Positions 1 through 8,982 of a stretch of 24,532 bases of DNA are shown piece after piece. The notes under the pieces were generated by a model. That model ran no database searches, was not told where the DNA came from, and was given only the letters and a program-made list of their open reading frames with translations. The position numbers were made by a program, and so were the translations under genes. Position 1 is the first letter of the stretch. Every line of letters starts with the position of its first letter. This DNA is from an uncultured Bacteroidales bacterium (GTDB lineage: Bacteria; Bacteroidota; Bacteroidia; Bacteroidales; UBA932): the NCBI GenBank assembly GCA_946549475.1, contig CAMNQO010000004.1, positions 1 to 24,532 of the forward strand, in the 5' to 3' direction.

Positions 1-12
1 GGGGGGGGGGGG
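1..12. other. 12-G homopolymer at the window edge
   Basis: The first twelve bases are all G and switch abruptly to very AT-rich sequence. No gene or hairpin explains the run. A terminal G run is typical of no-signal calls in two-colour sequencing carried into a contig end, so this is probably an assembly artefact rather than biology. Confidence 0.6.
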
Positions 13-91
13 TATATAATAAACATTATTTAATATTGGGATTTATTAAATGAAAATGATTAGACTTGCATCTGTGTAAATACCCGATGAT

Positions 92-1276
92 ATGATGACG
101 GACAAATTCAATCCTTCCCGCCTGGCAGAACAGTACCGTTCCGAGTTGGTGGATCAGATACTTCCTTTCTGGCTCGAGAAGTCTGTCGATGAGCAGTACG
201 GAGGCTATTTTACCTGTCTTGAAAGAGACGGCAGCGTATATGATACGGACAAGTTTGTCTGGCTTCAGGGTCGGCAGGTCTGGATGTTCGCGATGCTTTA
301 TAACCAGTTTGAAAAGCGTCAGGAATGGTTGGATTGCGCGATGCAGGGAGCCGGGTTTCTCAAGAAATACGGTCACGACGGCAACTACGATTTCTATTTC
401 TCGCTGACGCGCGAAGGCAAGCCCCTCGTGCACCCTTACAACATCTTTTCAAACACGTTTGCCTGTATGGCTTTCGCCCAGTTGGCCAAGGCGACGGGCA
501 GTGCCGAGTACGCGGACATTGCCCGCAAGGTTTTCGACCGCATTCTCGAGCGTCGCGACAATCCCAAGGGCGTGTGGAACAAAGCCGTTCCGGGCACGCG
601 CCCGATGAAGGACTTCGCCTTGCCGATGATCATCTGCAATATGTCCCTTGAAGTCGAAGACATCATCGCGGATTCCGCTCTCATCGACAAGACCATCGCC
701 GAGTGCAAGAAAGAGGTATTGGAAGTGTTCTATCGTCCCGAACTGGGCTGCATGGTGGAGAACTGCGCCCCCGACGGCTCGTTGGTGGACAGTTTTGAAG
801 GCCGCAAGATCAACCCCGGTCACGACCTCGAAGCCCTGTGGTTTCTGATGGACATCGGAGTCCGTCAAAACGACAAAGCGCTGATTGAAAAGGCGGTCTC
901 GATTTCCCACAGCGTCATAGAGAGAGGCTGGGACAAAGAGTATGGCGGCATCTTCTACTTCATGGACCGCAAAGGCCACCCGACCCAGGAGTTGGAATGG
1001 GACCAGAAACTCTGGTGGGTGCATATCGAATCCACCATCGCCATGCTGAAAGGCTATATGCTGACGGGCGACCAGACTTCCCTGAAGTGGTTCGAGGCCC
1101 TGCACGAATACACCTGGTCCCATTTCAAGGACCCGGATTACCCGGAATGGTTCGGCTACCTCAACCGGCGGGGAGAGGTGCTGCTTCCGCTCAAGGGCGG
1201 AAAATGGAAAGGTTGTTTCCATGTCCCGAGAGGACTTTTCCAATGTTGGCGGATGTTGGATAAAATGAGCAAATGA
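92..1276 (+). CDS. AGE-family epimerase, N-acylglucosamine 2-epimerase (RnBP/NanE) type
   Basis: A 394-aa cytoplasmic protein without a signal peptide, the usual length for the (alpha/alpha)6-barrel N-acylglucosamine 2-epimerase family. Visible family motifs are FVWLQGRQVWMF (about residues 55-66, R61), NPGHDLEA (241-248, H244), WWVHIE (308-313, H311) and GKWKGCFHVPRG near the C-terminus (H377). In the family the equivalent Arg and His residues are catalytic and interconvert GlcNAc and ManNAc. The WLQGRQVWM and CFHVPR motifs favour the renin-binding-protein type over cellobiose 2-epimerase, but other AGE members act on mannose or sulfoquinovose-type substrates. ATG codons at 92 and 95 are both possible starts. 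The 3' end overlaps the transporter gene by 4 bp (ATGA), so the imported sugar is probably its substrate. AT-rich DNA upstream (13-91) gives no convincing promoter. Confidence 0.88.
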   Translation: MMTDKFNPSRLAEQYRSELVDQILPFWLEKSVDEQYGGYFTCLERDGSVYDTDKFVWLQGRQVWMFAMLYNQFEKRQEWLDCAMQGAGFLKKYGHDGNYDFYFSLTREGKPLVHPYNIFSNTFACMAFAQLAKATGSAEYADIARKVFDRILERRDNPKGVWNKAVPGTRPMKDFALPMIICNMSLEVEDIIADSALIDKTIAECKKEVLEVFYRPELGCMVENCAPDGSLVDSFEGRKINPGHDLEALWFLMDIGVRQNDKALIEKAVSISHSVIERGWDKEYGGIFYFMDRKGHPTQELEWDQKLWWVHIESTIAMLKGYMLTGDQTSLKWFEALHEYTWSHFKDPDYPEWFGYLNRRGEVLLPLKGGKWKGCFHVPRGLFQCWRMLDKMSK

Positions 1277-2676
1277 TGGAGACCTACAATCGCGCATATG
1301 TTTTTTTTCTGTCGGTCGTCGCCGCGATCGGAGGTATTCTGTACGGCTATGATACGGCGGTCATCTCGGGTACCATCGGCCTGGTGACCGGCCAGTTTTC
1401 CCTGGATGCGATGCACCAGGGCTGGTATGTGGGTTGCGCACTGATCGGCTCCATCGCCGGCGTCCTTTGCGCCGGATGGCTCAGCGACAAGATCGGGCGC
1501 AAATTGACGATGCTCATCGCCGCGACGCTCTTCAGCGTCTCCGCCATCGGCTGTGCGGTCTGCTCCGGCTTCGACTCGCTGGTCGTGTACCGCATCGTCG
1601 GCGGTGTCGGTATCGGCATCGTCTCCATCGTTTCCCCAATCTATATTTCCGAGATTTCCCCCGCCAAGATCCGTGGGACGATGGTGGCCCTCTATCAATT
1701 GGCCATCACCTTGGGCTTCGTGCTGGCCTATCTGGCCAATTTCCTCATCCTCAAGTCCGCCGGGACTGTCCAGTACGGCGGTTTCTGGGCGAAACTGATG
1801 TCTGATGAGATGTGGAGGGGAATGCTGGGAAGCGAGTCCGTCGTCGCCCTGCTTTTCCTCTTTATTATCTTGCTCATCCCCGAGAGTCCCCGCTGGCTGG
1901 TGACCAAAGGACGCCTGGACAAGGCCCGTGCCCTCTTCGTGCGTATCAGCGGCAACGGGCAGACGGCCGAAGCCGAATGTGCCGCGGCACAGGCGACCGT
2001 CTCCAAAGACGGCGATACATCCGGCTGGCGCCAGTTGCTTGAGCCCGGACTGTTCAAAGCCGTGCTCATCGGCTCTGCCATCGCCATCCTCGGTCAGTTC
2101 ATGGGCGTGAACGCCGTGCTTTATTATGGCCCGTCCATCTTCGAGAACGCCGGCCTGAGCAGCGGCGACTCGATGTTCAGCCAGGTACTCGTGGGCATGG
2201 TCAATATGCTGACCACCATCCTGGCCGTCTTCATCATCGACAAGGTGGGTCGCAAGAATCTGATATACTGGGGTGTCAGCGGTATGATCGTCTGTCTGGT
2301 CTGCATCGCGGTCTATTTTGCGGCGGGTTCCGCCCTCGGCCTGGGCAACACTTTCCTGCTGGTGTTCTTCCTGCTGTATATCTTCTGCTGCGCCATTTCT
2401 ATCTGTGCCGTCGTCAATGTCCTGCTCTCCGAGATGTATCCCAACCGGGTGAGGGGCCGTGCGATGTCCATCGCCGGATTTGCCCTGTGGGTGGGTACCT
2501 ATCTCATCGGCCAACTTACCCCGTGGTTTCTCGAAAACCTCACGCCTGCCGGCACCTTCCTCTTCTTTGCGCTGATGTGCGTGCCCTATATGCTGATCAT
2601 GTGGAAACTCGTACCGGAGACGACGGGCAAGACCCTGGAAGAGATAGAAGCATACTGGAAAAACAAGAACCTATAA
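1273..2676 (+). CDS. MFS sugar porter (XylE/GLUT-like proton symporter)
   Basis: A 467-aa inner-membrane protein with about 12 hydrophobic segments. It carries the sugar porter (SP) signatures: GGILYGYDTAVISG in TM1 (about 20-33), SDKIGRK in loop 2-3 (71-77), PESPRWL after TM6 (203-209), GQFMGVNAVLYYGPS in TM7 (274-288), a second DKVGRK, and PETTGKTLEEIE at the C-terminus. The family takes up hexoses or pentoses with protons. This differs from the sialic acid transporter families usually paired with NanE, so a neutral sugar is at least as likely as an acidic one. The start overlaps the epimerase stop (ATGATGG; ATG at 1273 or 1276), suggesting translational coupling. A 29-bp gap with no terminator precedes the SusC-like gene. 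Confidence 0.92.
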   Translation: MMETYNRAYVFFLSVVAAIGGILYGYDTAVISGTIGLVTGQFSLDAMHQGWYVGCALIGSIAGVLCAGWLSDKIGRKLTMLIAATLFSVSAIGCAVCSGFDSLVVYRIVGGVGIGIVSIVSPIYISEISPAKIRGTMVALYQLAITLGFVLAYLANFLILKSAGTVQYGGFWAKLMSDEMWRGMLGSESVVALLFLFIILLIPESPRWLVTKGRLDKARALFVRISGNGQTAEAECAAAQATVSKDGDTSGWRQLLEPGLFKAVLIGSAIAILGQFMGVNAVLYYGPSIFENAGLSSGDSMFSQVLVGMVNMLTTILAVFIIDKVGRKNLIYWGVSGMIVCLVCIAVYFAAGSALGLGNTFLLVFFLLYIFCCAISICAVVNVLLSEMYPNRVRGRAMSIAGFALWVGTYLIGQLTPWFLENLTPAGTFLFFALMCVPYMLIMWKLVPETTGKTLEEIEAYWKNKNL

Positions 2677-2705
2677 TAAATAATAACCCATCAATAAACG
2701 ATTCA

Positions 2706-5700
2706 ATGAAACGTAAATTGTCAGTAATACTTATGAGCCTGCTGGTTTCGTTGACGCTCTTTGCTCAAAGCAAGAACATCAAAGGCGTTGTCAAAGACGG
2801 AACGGGCCAGAGTGTCATAGGTGCGGTCGTCCTTCAGGAAGGGACGCAGAACGGTACGGTCACATCCGTGGACGGAGAGTTTGAAATCAAAGTCCCGAAG
2901 GGTGCGACCATCCGTATCTCGGGCATCGGATATGAAGATGTTTCTTTCGTCGTCGATGACCGGGCCGTGTACGATGTGACCATGAATGAAGCCGCCCTGT
3001 TCCTGGATGAGGTCGTCGTGGTCGGTATGGACAACCGGCAGACCCGCCGCTCCATCACGGGTGCCGTCTCGACCGTCTCGACAAGCGACTTGATCCAAAG
3101 TCCTGTCGCCAACATCAGTAACGCGCTTGCCGGCAAACTGCCCGGACTGGTCACCGTGCAAAGTTCCGGAGAGCCGGGCGCAGATGCCTCTTCCTTGTAT
3201 GTCAGGGGTCTGGGTACATACGGCGATTCTTCTCCTTTGGTCGTTATCGACGGTCTTCCCAGAAACAAATCCGACTTTGACCAGTTGGATGCCAACGAAA
3301 TCGAGTCAGTCACCATCCTGAAGGATGCTTCTTCGTCTTCCTTGTACGGCATCCAGGGTGCGAACGGCGTCGTGGTCGTCACCACCAAGCGCGGCGGTAC
3401 GAACGACAAACCCAAAATTTCCTTCTCGGCCCAGGGAGCCATGCAGCAGCCCATCCGTCTGCCCCGGACAATGACTTCCTATGAGCAGGCGATGTACAAC
3501 CGGGAGTTGGACGCCAACGACGGCCAGCCCGTCCGTTATACGGAAGAAGTGCTGGATATCATCGCTTCCGGCCGCGATCCCTATCAGTTTCCCAATACCA
3601 ACTGGTTTGATGTCGTGCTCAAGAAACTCAGTTGGCAGCAGCAGTACAATCTCAACATCTCAGGTACCGTAGGAAAGAGCCACAAAGTCCGTTATTTCAT
3701 TTCCGGCAGTTATCTCAATCAAGGTACGCTGATCAACCACCAGAACGAATTTCGCAAAAACTACGGGATGACGCCTAAGTTTGACCGCTTCAACTTCCGC
3801 TCCAACATAGACATCGATGCGACCAAGATGCTCAACATCCGTGTGGACCTTTCCCACCGTTTGGAGACCAAGGTGGGGCCGGGCAGCAGTTTTACCCGTA
3901 TTTTCCAGGTGATTACCACCCGTCTGCCGAGTTCGCAGGCCATCTGGAACCCCAACGGAACACTGGCGGCGGGCAGCGCCCTTGAGATGCCCTATCAGAA
4001 CAACCCCTATGGTCTGATTACCCAGGGCGGTTACTACACCACCAACACCAATGTGACCAACGGTACGGTTTCAGCCCGTCATACCTTGGATTTCATCACC
4101 AAAGGTTTGAGCGTCCAGTTGTATTTCAGTTTTGAAAACTACAACTATGTCAACCATGTCTGGTCGCAGGATTTCGACCAGTTCTGGTTCCGCGGAGAGG
4201 ATGCTTCGGGCCAGCCCATCTATCAGGATTATACGACCAAGAGCCGTCTGGTGTTGTCCGGCAGCAGTTATGTCGAGCGCTTCATGTACTATGATCTGCG
4301 TCTCAACTATGACCGAAGTTTCGGCGACCACAATGTCAGCGCGCAGGTGTTGGGCAACCGGACCCTCAAAAACATCCAGTTCCAACTTCCTTACGCCTAT
4401 CAGGGCATCAGTACCCGTGTGGCGTACAACTACGCCAACCGTTATTTTGCCGAGTTCAACCTGGGTTTCAACGGCTCGGAAAACTTCCCGGCCGGCAAAC
4501 GCTATGGCGTCTTCCCTTCCGGCTCCCTCGGCTGGGTGATGAGTGACGAACCGTGGATGAAGGACGCCCAAAACTGGCTCAAGATACTCAAACTCCGCGC
4601 GTCCTACGGTACGGTCGGTAACGACAAGGTCGGCGGTGCCCGTTGGCTCTATGTGACCGAATATACTCCGGGTGGCGCCCGTCCCGCTTTCAATGGCGGC
4701 GGTTATGTCTATTTCGGAAAGACGACGGACGGTACGACCTCTGCCGGCGGTTACAACGAGAGCCAGGTGGGCAACCCGGACGTGACCTGGGAGGTCGCCC
4801 GCAAACTCAATGCCGGTATCGACATTTCGTTGTTCCGCAACAATATCTTGAATATCACCTTTGATTATTTCCGCGAGAATCGTGACAACATCCTGACGCC
4901 GCCGGGCAATATTCCCAGTTATGTCGGCATCACCAACATCGCTTCCCGCAATACCGGCAAGGTGATGAATCAGGGTGTCGAAGGTGAGATCCGTGTCAAT
5001 CAGCAGATCGACAGCAAGTTCGGTTATTTCGTCAATTTCCAGTGTACCTATGCGAAAAATGTCGTGCTGGAAAACGACCAGCCGACCCCGGCCTACGATT
5101 ATCAGTCTCTCAAGGGGCTTGAAATCGGAAATTTGCTCGGCTATCACGCCATCGGCATTTTCCAGAACTGGCAGGAAATCGAGGACAGTCCCCGACAGAC
5201 CTTCGGTCCCGTCCGTCCCGGTGACATCAAGTATATGGATGTCAACAACGACGGTGTGATCGACCCGAACGACCGCATTCCCATCAAGGTTTCCAACATC
5301 CCCGTCTTTACCTCCGGTCTTTCGCTCGGATTCAACCTGTATGATTTTGATTTCAGCATCATGATGAATGCGGCTTTCGGTGGCTCGGCGATGCTTTATA
5401 CCTACGCCAGCAGTGTCATCCAGAACCAGCGCTGGAGCAAGACCAACCGCACCAGCCGCATCCCTGCCGCCCACTCTACGGCCAACAATACGGTCGTTAC
5501 CGACAATTTCCTGATGAAAACGGATTATTTCAAAATCCGTAATATCGAAGTGGGTTACAACATCCCCGAGAGGGTTACATCCAAGATCAGAATCAAGAAC
5601 GCCCGCGTGTATTTCAACGCCCAGAATGTGGCGGTGTTCGATACCCTCTGGCTCAAGGACCGCGACCCGGAATCCGCCGGCAGCGGTACACTGCCTTACC

Positions 5701-5744
5701 CGCTACAGCGTGTTTTCAATATCGGACTTCGTTTTGACATCTAA
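2706..5744 (+). CDS. SusC-like TonB-dependent outer-membrane receptor
   Basis: A 1012-aa protein. The ATG at 2706 was chosen because it begins a type I signal peptide (MKRKLSVILMSLLVSLTLFA, cleavage near residue 20); the open frame extends upstream inside the MFS gene without a plausible start. The mature N-terminus is a carboxypeptidase-regulatory-like beta domain (about 24-95, DGTGQSVIGAVV), followed by a TonB-box-like DEVVVVGM (101-108). The plug has the SusC hallmarks SLYVRGLGTYGDSSP and VVIDGLP (about 163-185) and LKDASSSSLYG (205-215) followed by GANGVVVVTTKRG. The rest is a 22-strand-type barrel. There is no N-terminal STN domain, so anti-sigma signalling through this receptor is unlikely. 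With the adjacent SusD it should import oligosaccharides across the outer membrane. Confidence 0.96.
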   Translation: MKRKLSVILMSLLVSLTLFAQSKNIKGVVKDGTGQSVIGAVVLQEGTQNGTVTSVDGEFEIKVPKGATIRISGIGYEDVSFVVDDRAVYDVTMNEAALFLDEVVVVGMDNRQTRRSITGAVSTVSTSDLIQSPVANISNALAGKLPGLVTVQSSGEPGADASSLYVRGLGTYGDSSPLVVIDGLPRNKSDFDQLDANEIESVTILKDASSSSLYGIQGANGVVVVTTKRGGTNDKPKISFSAQGAMQQPIRLPRTMTSYEQAMYNRELDANDGQPVRYTEEVLDIIASGRDPYQFPNTNWFDVVLKKLSWQQQYNLNISGTVGKSHKVRYFISGSYLNQGTLINHQNEFRKNYGMTPKFDRFNFRSNIDIDATKMLNIRVDLSHRLETKVGPGSSFTRIFQVITTRLPSSQAIWNPNGTLAAGSALEMPYQNNPYGLITQGGYYTTNTNVTNGTVSARHTLDFITKGLSVQLYFSFENYNYVNHVWSQDFDQFWFRGEDASGQPIYQDYTTKSRLVLSGSSYVERFMYYDLRLNYDRSFGDHNVSAQVLGNRTLKNIQFQLPYAYQGISTRVAYNYANRYFAEFNLGFNGSENFPAGKRYGVFPSGSLGWVMSDEPWMKDAQNWLKILKLRASYGTVGNDKVGGARWLYVTEYTPGGARPAFNGGGYVYFGKTTDGTTSAGGYNESQVGNPDVTWEVARKLNAGIDISLFRNNILNITFDYFRENRDNILTPPGNIPSYVGITNIASRNTGKVMNQGVEGEIRVNQQIDSKFGYFVNFQCTYAKNVVLENDQPTPAYDYQSLKGLEIGNLLGYHAIGIFQNWQEIEDSPRQTFGPVRPGDIKYMDVNNDGVIDPNDRIPIKVSNIPVFTSGLSLGFNLYDFDFSIMMNAAFGGSAMLYTYASSVIQNQRWSKTNRTSRIPAAHSTANNTVVTDNFLMKTDYFKIRNIEVGYNIPERVTSKIRIKNARVYFNAQNVAVFDTLWLKDRDPESAGSGTLPYPLQRVFNIGLRFDI

Positions 5745-5757
5745 AAAAGGAAGTGTT

Positions 5758-7443
5758 ATGAAAAAGATATATTCCATTATCGCACTGTTTTCGCTCGCTG
5801 CGGCCCTGTCTTCCTGCGACTTCCTCAATCGTGATCCCAGTGACAGGATTACGGAGCAGGAAGTGTTCTCCAAGATCGAAACCGCAGAACAGTACCTCAA
5901 CAACGCTTACGCGTTTTTGCCGGATTTCCAGACCTGTACCGAAGATTTGCAGGGGCGTTACAAACTGGGTGGCGGTACGGATGAAATCGGCTATCAGCAA
6001 AGTTCTACGCAGACGCAGTCGCCCTATGATTTCAACCTTGGCAACTGGAACCCTACGGCCATGCCGATGCAGCGCAACTGGTCCGATTATTATGCGTGCA
6101 TCCGCCGCTGCAATGTGCTCATCAAGAATTACGATTTGATTCCGGAAGAAATGTCCACGGGTACCAGCAACCGCAAGGAACGCCTGTTGGGCGAGGCATA
6201 TTGCCTCCGTGGCTATTTCTACTTCCTGCTGTTCCAGCAGTGGGGCGGCGTTCCGCTGATCACCGAGCCGTTGGGGGTCAGCGACGTGGAAGAACTCAAA
6301 GCCATTACGCGAGCCACCGCAGAAGAGACCGTCCAGCAGATTCTCGATGATTTGGCCATGTCCAAACGCTATCTTCCCGTCAAGCACGACGACGCCAATT
6401 TCGGCCGCGTCACCTCGTTGGTGGCCGACGGCATCCGGGCCCGTCTGCTGCTCTATTGGGCAAGCCCGTATTGGAATACCACCAACGACACCTCCCTCTG
6501 GGAAGAAGCGGCCATTGCCAACGCCGAGATGATCCAGGCGGCGGAAGACGCCGGTCACACGCTGGCCCTCAAGTATTCCTTCCTTTTCAACCAGCCGGCC
6601 GTCCAGGAAGAAGTCATCTGGTGCAACAATGCCTACTATCTGGAGAGTTACTGGTGGGATGTGTATGCCATGCCGCTTGGTTACGGCGCGTTCAACGTGG
6701 ACGGTCCCCTGCAGGAAATGGTGGACGAGTTTGAGATGAAGACCAGCAATGAGATTCCCGTCCTGGGCTATCGTGACAACAACACCCAGATTATCAATCC
6801 CGCCGCCACCGACTATGATCCGCTCCATCCCTGGAATGGCCGCGAAGACCGCTTCTACAGTTGCATCCTTTATCATGGAGCCATGCTGCAAGGCCGTCCC
6901 ATCGACATTTCGACCAATGGCCTGGACAACATCAACATCGGCAACATCGTCCGTACCAACTACTTTACCAACAAGTATCTGGACCAGGACCACAACCTCC
7001 TGACGCACGCCGGTCTGACTTACCGTCGTTTTGCGCTGATGCGTACGGCCGAGTTCTATCTCAATGCCGCGGAGGCCTACAACGAGTTCGGCGGTCCCAC
7101 CAGCACCGTATATAAATATGTCAACGCCATCCGCAAGCGTGCCGGTCAGAATGACCTGCCCGAGGGACTGACCAAGGCCCAGATGCGCGAGAAAATCCGT
7201 CACGAGCGCAAGGTCGAGTTGTGCTTTGAAAACCACCGTTTCTGGGATGTCCGTCGCTGGATGATTGCGGAGAAGGTGGATAACGGAAAGGTACACAAGG
7301 TGGCCGTCGATGAGAATGGAAACATAACCTATCCGGTATTCCAGACAAGGACTTTCGACCCGGACAAGCATTATCTTTTCCCCATTCCTCAGTCAGAAAT
7401 CGACAAAAACAGAAATCTTGAACAAAATCCCGGTTGGGAATAA
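5758..7443 (+). CDS. SusD-like starch-binding-family outer-membrane lipoprotein
   Basis: A 561-aa lipoprotein starting 13 bp after the SusC stop, with a purine-rich AAAAAAGGAAG just upstream. The signal peptide ends in the lipobox LSSC, followed by DFLNRDPSD. The RagB/SusD-type N-terminus reads EQEVFSKIETAEQYLNNAYAFL. Helical TPR-like segments include RKERLLGEAYCLRGYFYFLL and EEAAIANAEMIQAAEDAG. The C-terminal family signature runs from RRFALMRTAEFYLNAAEAYN through IRKRAGQN and IRHERKVELCFENHRFWDVR to YLFPIPQSEIDKNRNLEQNPGW, which is essentially full length. It acts as the surface lid that delivers glycan to the SusC barrel. Which glycan cannot be predicted from this family alone. Confidence 0.97.
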   Translation: MKKIYSIIALFSLAAALSSCDFLNRDPSDRITEQEVFSKIETAEQYLNNAYAFLPDFQTCTEDLQGRYKLGGGTDEIGYQQSSTQTQSPYDFNLGNWNPTAMPMQRNWSDYYACIRRCNVLIKNYDLIPEEMSTGTSNRKERLLGEAYCLRGYFYFLLFQQWGGVPLITEPLGVSDVEELKAITRATAEETVQQILDDLAMSKRYLPVKHDDANFGRVTSLVADGIRARLLLYWASPYWNTTNDTSLWEEAAIANAEMIQAAEDAGHTLALKYSFLFNQPAVQEEVIWCNNAYYLESYWWDVYAMPLGYGAFNVDGPLQEMVDEFEMKTSNEIPVLGYRDNNTQIINPAATDYDPLHPWNGREDRFYSCILYHGAMLQGRPIDISTNGLDNINIGNIVRTNYFTNKYLDQDHNLLTHAGLTYRRFALMRTAEFYLNAAEAYNEFGGPTSTVYKYVNAIRKRAGQNDLPEGLTKAQMREKIRHERKVELCFENHRFWDVRRWMIAEKVDNGKVHKVAVDENGNITYPVFQTRTFDPDKHYLFPIPQSEIDKNRNLEQNPGWE

Positions 7444-7455
7444 AATGGCAACGAT

Positions 7456-8964
7456 ATGAAAAAAATATTATTTACTGCGGTATTGAGCGCATTGTGCGTA
7501 TGCACGGCCTTGACATCTTGTAAAAAGAGTGATCCGAATGAGGGGGCCTCTCCGGGCGGCTCCAATGTGAGCGTGTCGCTGGTCGTCGAAGACGAGTATG
7601 ACGAGACCGGCAAGGCCAAACTGACGGTCCTCTTGTCCGCGCCTGCATCGAAGACGGTGACGGTCAACCTGGCCGACGGCAAGGCGGCGGCCGGATACGC
7701 CGGTCTGATGCCGGCCAAATACACCAAGAAAGTGTCCATTCCGGCCGGTGTGTCGGGCAAGACGCAGACCATCACGGCCAATCCGGGCGGTCTTGCATCC
7801 GGCACCTACCAGACGGTCATCAAGATTTCTTCGGTGAGCGGTGGCGGGGCCGTGGTGGATAAATCCGCCAGCGAAGTGCGCCTTGACTATGACTACGATT
7901 TCCTCCCGACCCTCACCTATGACAGTCCGGTAGAGCCTTTCGGCTCCAAGACGGGCAAGACGAAACTCATCTTCCGTCTTTCCGAGGCCACCAGCCAGGA
8001 TGTCCGGGTGACCCTGGAAAAGGATGCGTCCTCCACTATCAACCAACTCACATTCAGCAAGACATTCACCATCCCGGCCGGCTCGGAAAAGGTGGAACTT
8101 CCGCTCAGCACCGATGTCGATGTCCCGTATGGCAGTTATAAGGCCGTCATCAACATTACGGATGTGCAGAATGCCAAGATGCCTTCCCGTCCGACCATCA
8201 GCATCGACTTCCTCCGCAGCGACGATGCAGGTATCGTGATTGACGGGGAGTATGCGGATTGGGATGCGGCCGACGGCGTGGAGACCTTGACCTGTCCGAA
8301 CAATGTCTATACCCAGTATGCGGACCTCAGGCAGGTAAAGGTCGTCGCGGACTCCCGTTACATCTATTTCTATATCGTCTGCAACGGTTACCGGGATTCC
8401 ATGCCTTTCGACTTCTTCTTCGATGTGGACGGCAACCCGGGTACCGGTGGCTTTGCGACCACGCCCGAAGTGTACGGAACGGACAATGTCCAGCAGTTGT
8501 GGAGCAATATGGGCTGCGAGTGGCTGCTCGAACAGCAGGGACTTTACAATCCCATGTTGGAGAATGTCTTTGATTTCACCTCCAACGCGCTGTCCGGCTG
8601 GGATTACAATTATATGCACCATTATGAGGGAGCCCACGGTCAGAATATGTATTCCGATCACAGTGAACATCTGATCCGCAAGTATGAAGGTGACATCACC
8701 AAGAAGATGTGCTACGCACAAGGACAGGTGGCCGACGGCGGCGCTCCGGGAGTCCTGGTGCCCGACGGCTGCGTCTTCGAGTGCAGTTTCTCCCGCAAGA
8801 CGCTCAATATGACGGGCAACAAGTGCCGTTTCGGCTTGAAATACATGCGCGGCGCCGGCTGGCCTATGCACGGCATGCTTCCGCAGGGCGCATACAGCGG
8901 CGGCGCACGCCAGCTTGTGGATATGTACGAGTTGAGCCTGCCCCAGTTTGTCGATGCTTATTAA
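7456..8964 (+). CDS. Surface glycan-binding-type lipoprotein: two Ig-like domains plus CBM9-like C-terminus
   Basis: A 502-aa lipoprotein 12 bp after SusD (lipobox LTSC, Cys22). Residues about 36-146 and 147-253 are two beta-rich repeats of the type found in SusE/SGBP-like or DUF1735-like proteins, with parallel phrases KKVSIPAGVSGKTQTI and SKTFTIPAGSEKVELPL. From about residue 258 a CBM9-like domain starts with IVIDGEYADWDA. It continues with VVADSRYIYFYI and MPFDFFFDVDGNPGTGG, and ends with MHGMLPQGAYSGGARQLVDM. Position and architecture match an SGBP encoded just after SusCD. The C-terminal module is shared with three downstream lipoproteins, but this copy is the most divergent and Cys-rich. 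No catalytic function is apparent. Domain names are by motif recall. Confidence 0.82.
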   Translation: MKKILFTAVLSALCVCTALTSCKKSDPNEGASPGGSNVSVSLVVEDEYDETGKAKLTVLLSAPASKTVTVNLADGKAAAGYAGLMPAKYTKKVSIPAGVSGKTQTITANPGGLASGTYQTVIKISSVSGGGAVVDKSASEVRLDYDYDFLPTLTYDSPVEPFGSKTGKTKLIFRLSEATSQDVRVTLEKDASSTINQLTFSKTFTIPAGSEKVELPLSTDVDVPYGSYKAVINITDVQNAKMPSRPTISIDFLRSDDAGIVIDGEYADWDAADGVETLTCPNNVYTQYADLRQVKVVADSRYIYFYIVCNGYRDSMPFDFFFDVDGNPGTGGFATTPEVYGTDNVQQLWSNMGCEWLLEQQGLYNPMLENVFDFTSNALSGWDYNYMHHYEGAHGQNMYSDHSEHLIRKYEGDITKKMCYAQGQVADGGAPGVLVPDGCVFECSFSRKTLNMTGNKCRFGLKYMRGAGWPMHGMLPQGAYSGGARQLVDMYELSLPQFVDAY

Positions 8965-8982
8965 TCTTTAACCAATATTGTT

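Noticed and set aside
17..56. AT-rich inverted repeat (TAATAAA...TTTATTA) before the first gene
   Set aside because: Seven complementary bases in very AT-rich DNA are likely by chance. No -7/-33 promoter elements or operator-like symmetry support a regulatory site.
1156..2514. 452-codon minus-strand frame opposite the MFS gene, rich in His/Asp/Gly/Glu
   Set aside because: The hydrophilic composition is the complement of a membrane-protein coding sequence; there is no start context and no family signature.
92..5744. Interpretation of the locus as a sialic acid (nan) operon
   Set aside because: The epimerase fits, but no sialidase, NanA lyase, sialate esterase or NanT-type transporter is present, and the symporter is a sugar-porter family member.
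4071..8871. Long minus-strand frames opposite SusC, SusD and the SGBP-like gene (4071-5474, 5716-7371, 7468-8871)
   Set aside because: Same explanation: shadows of real genes in codon-biased DNA. Their compositions are rich in repeated Val/Asp/Gly/Ile patterns, with no recognisable motifs.
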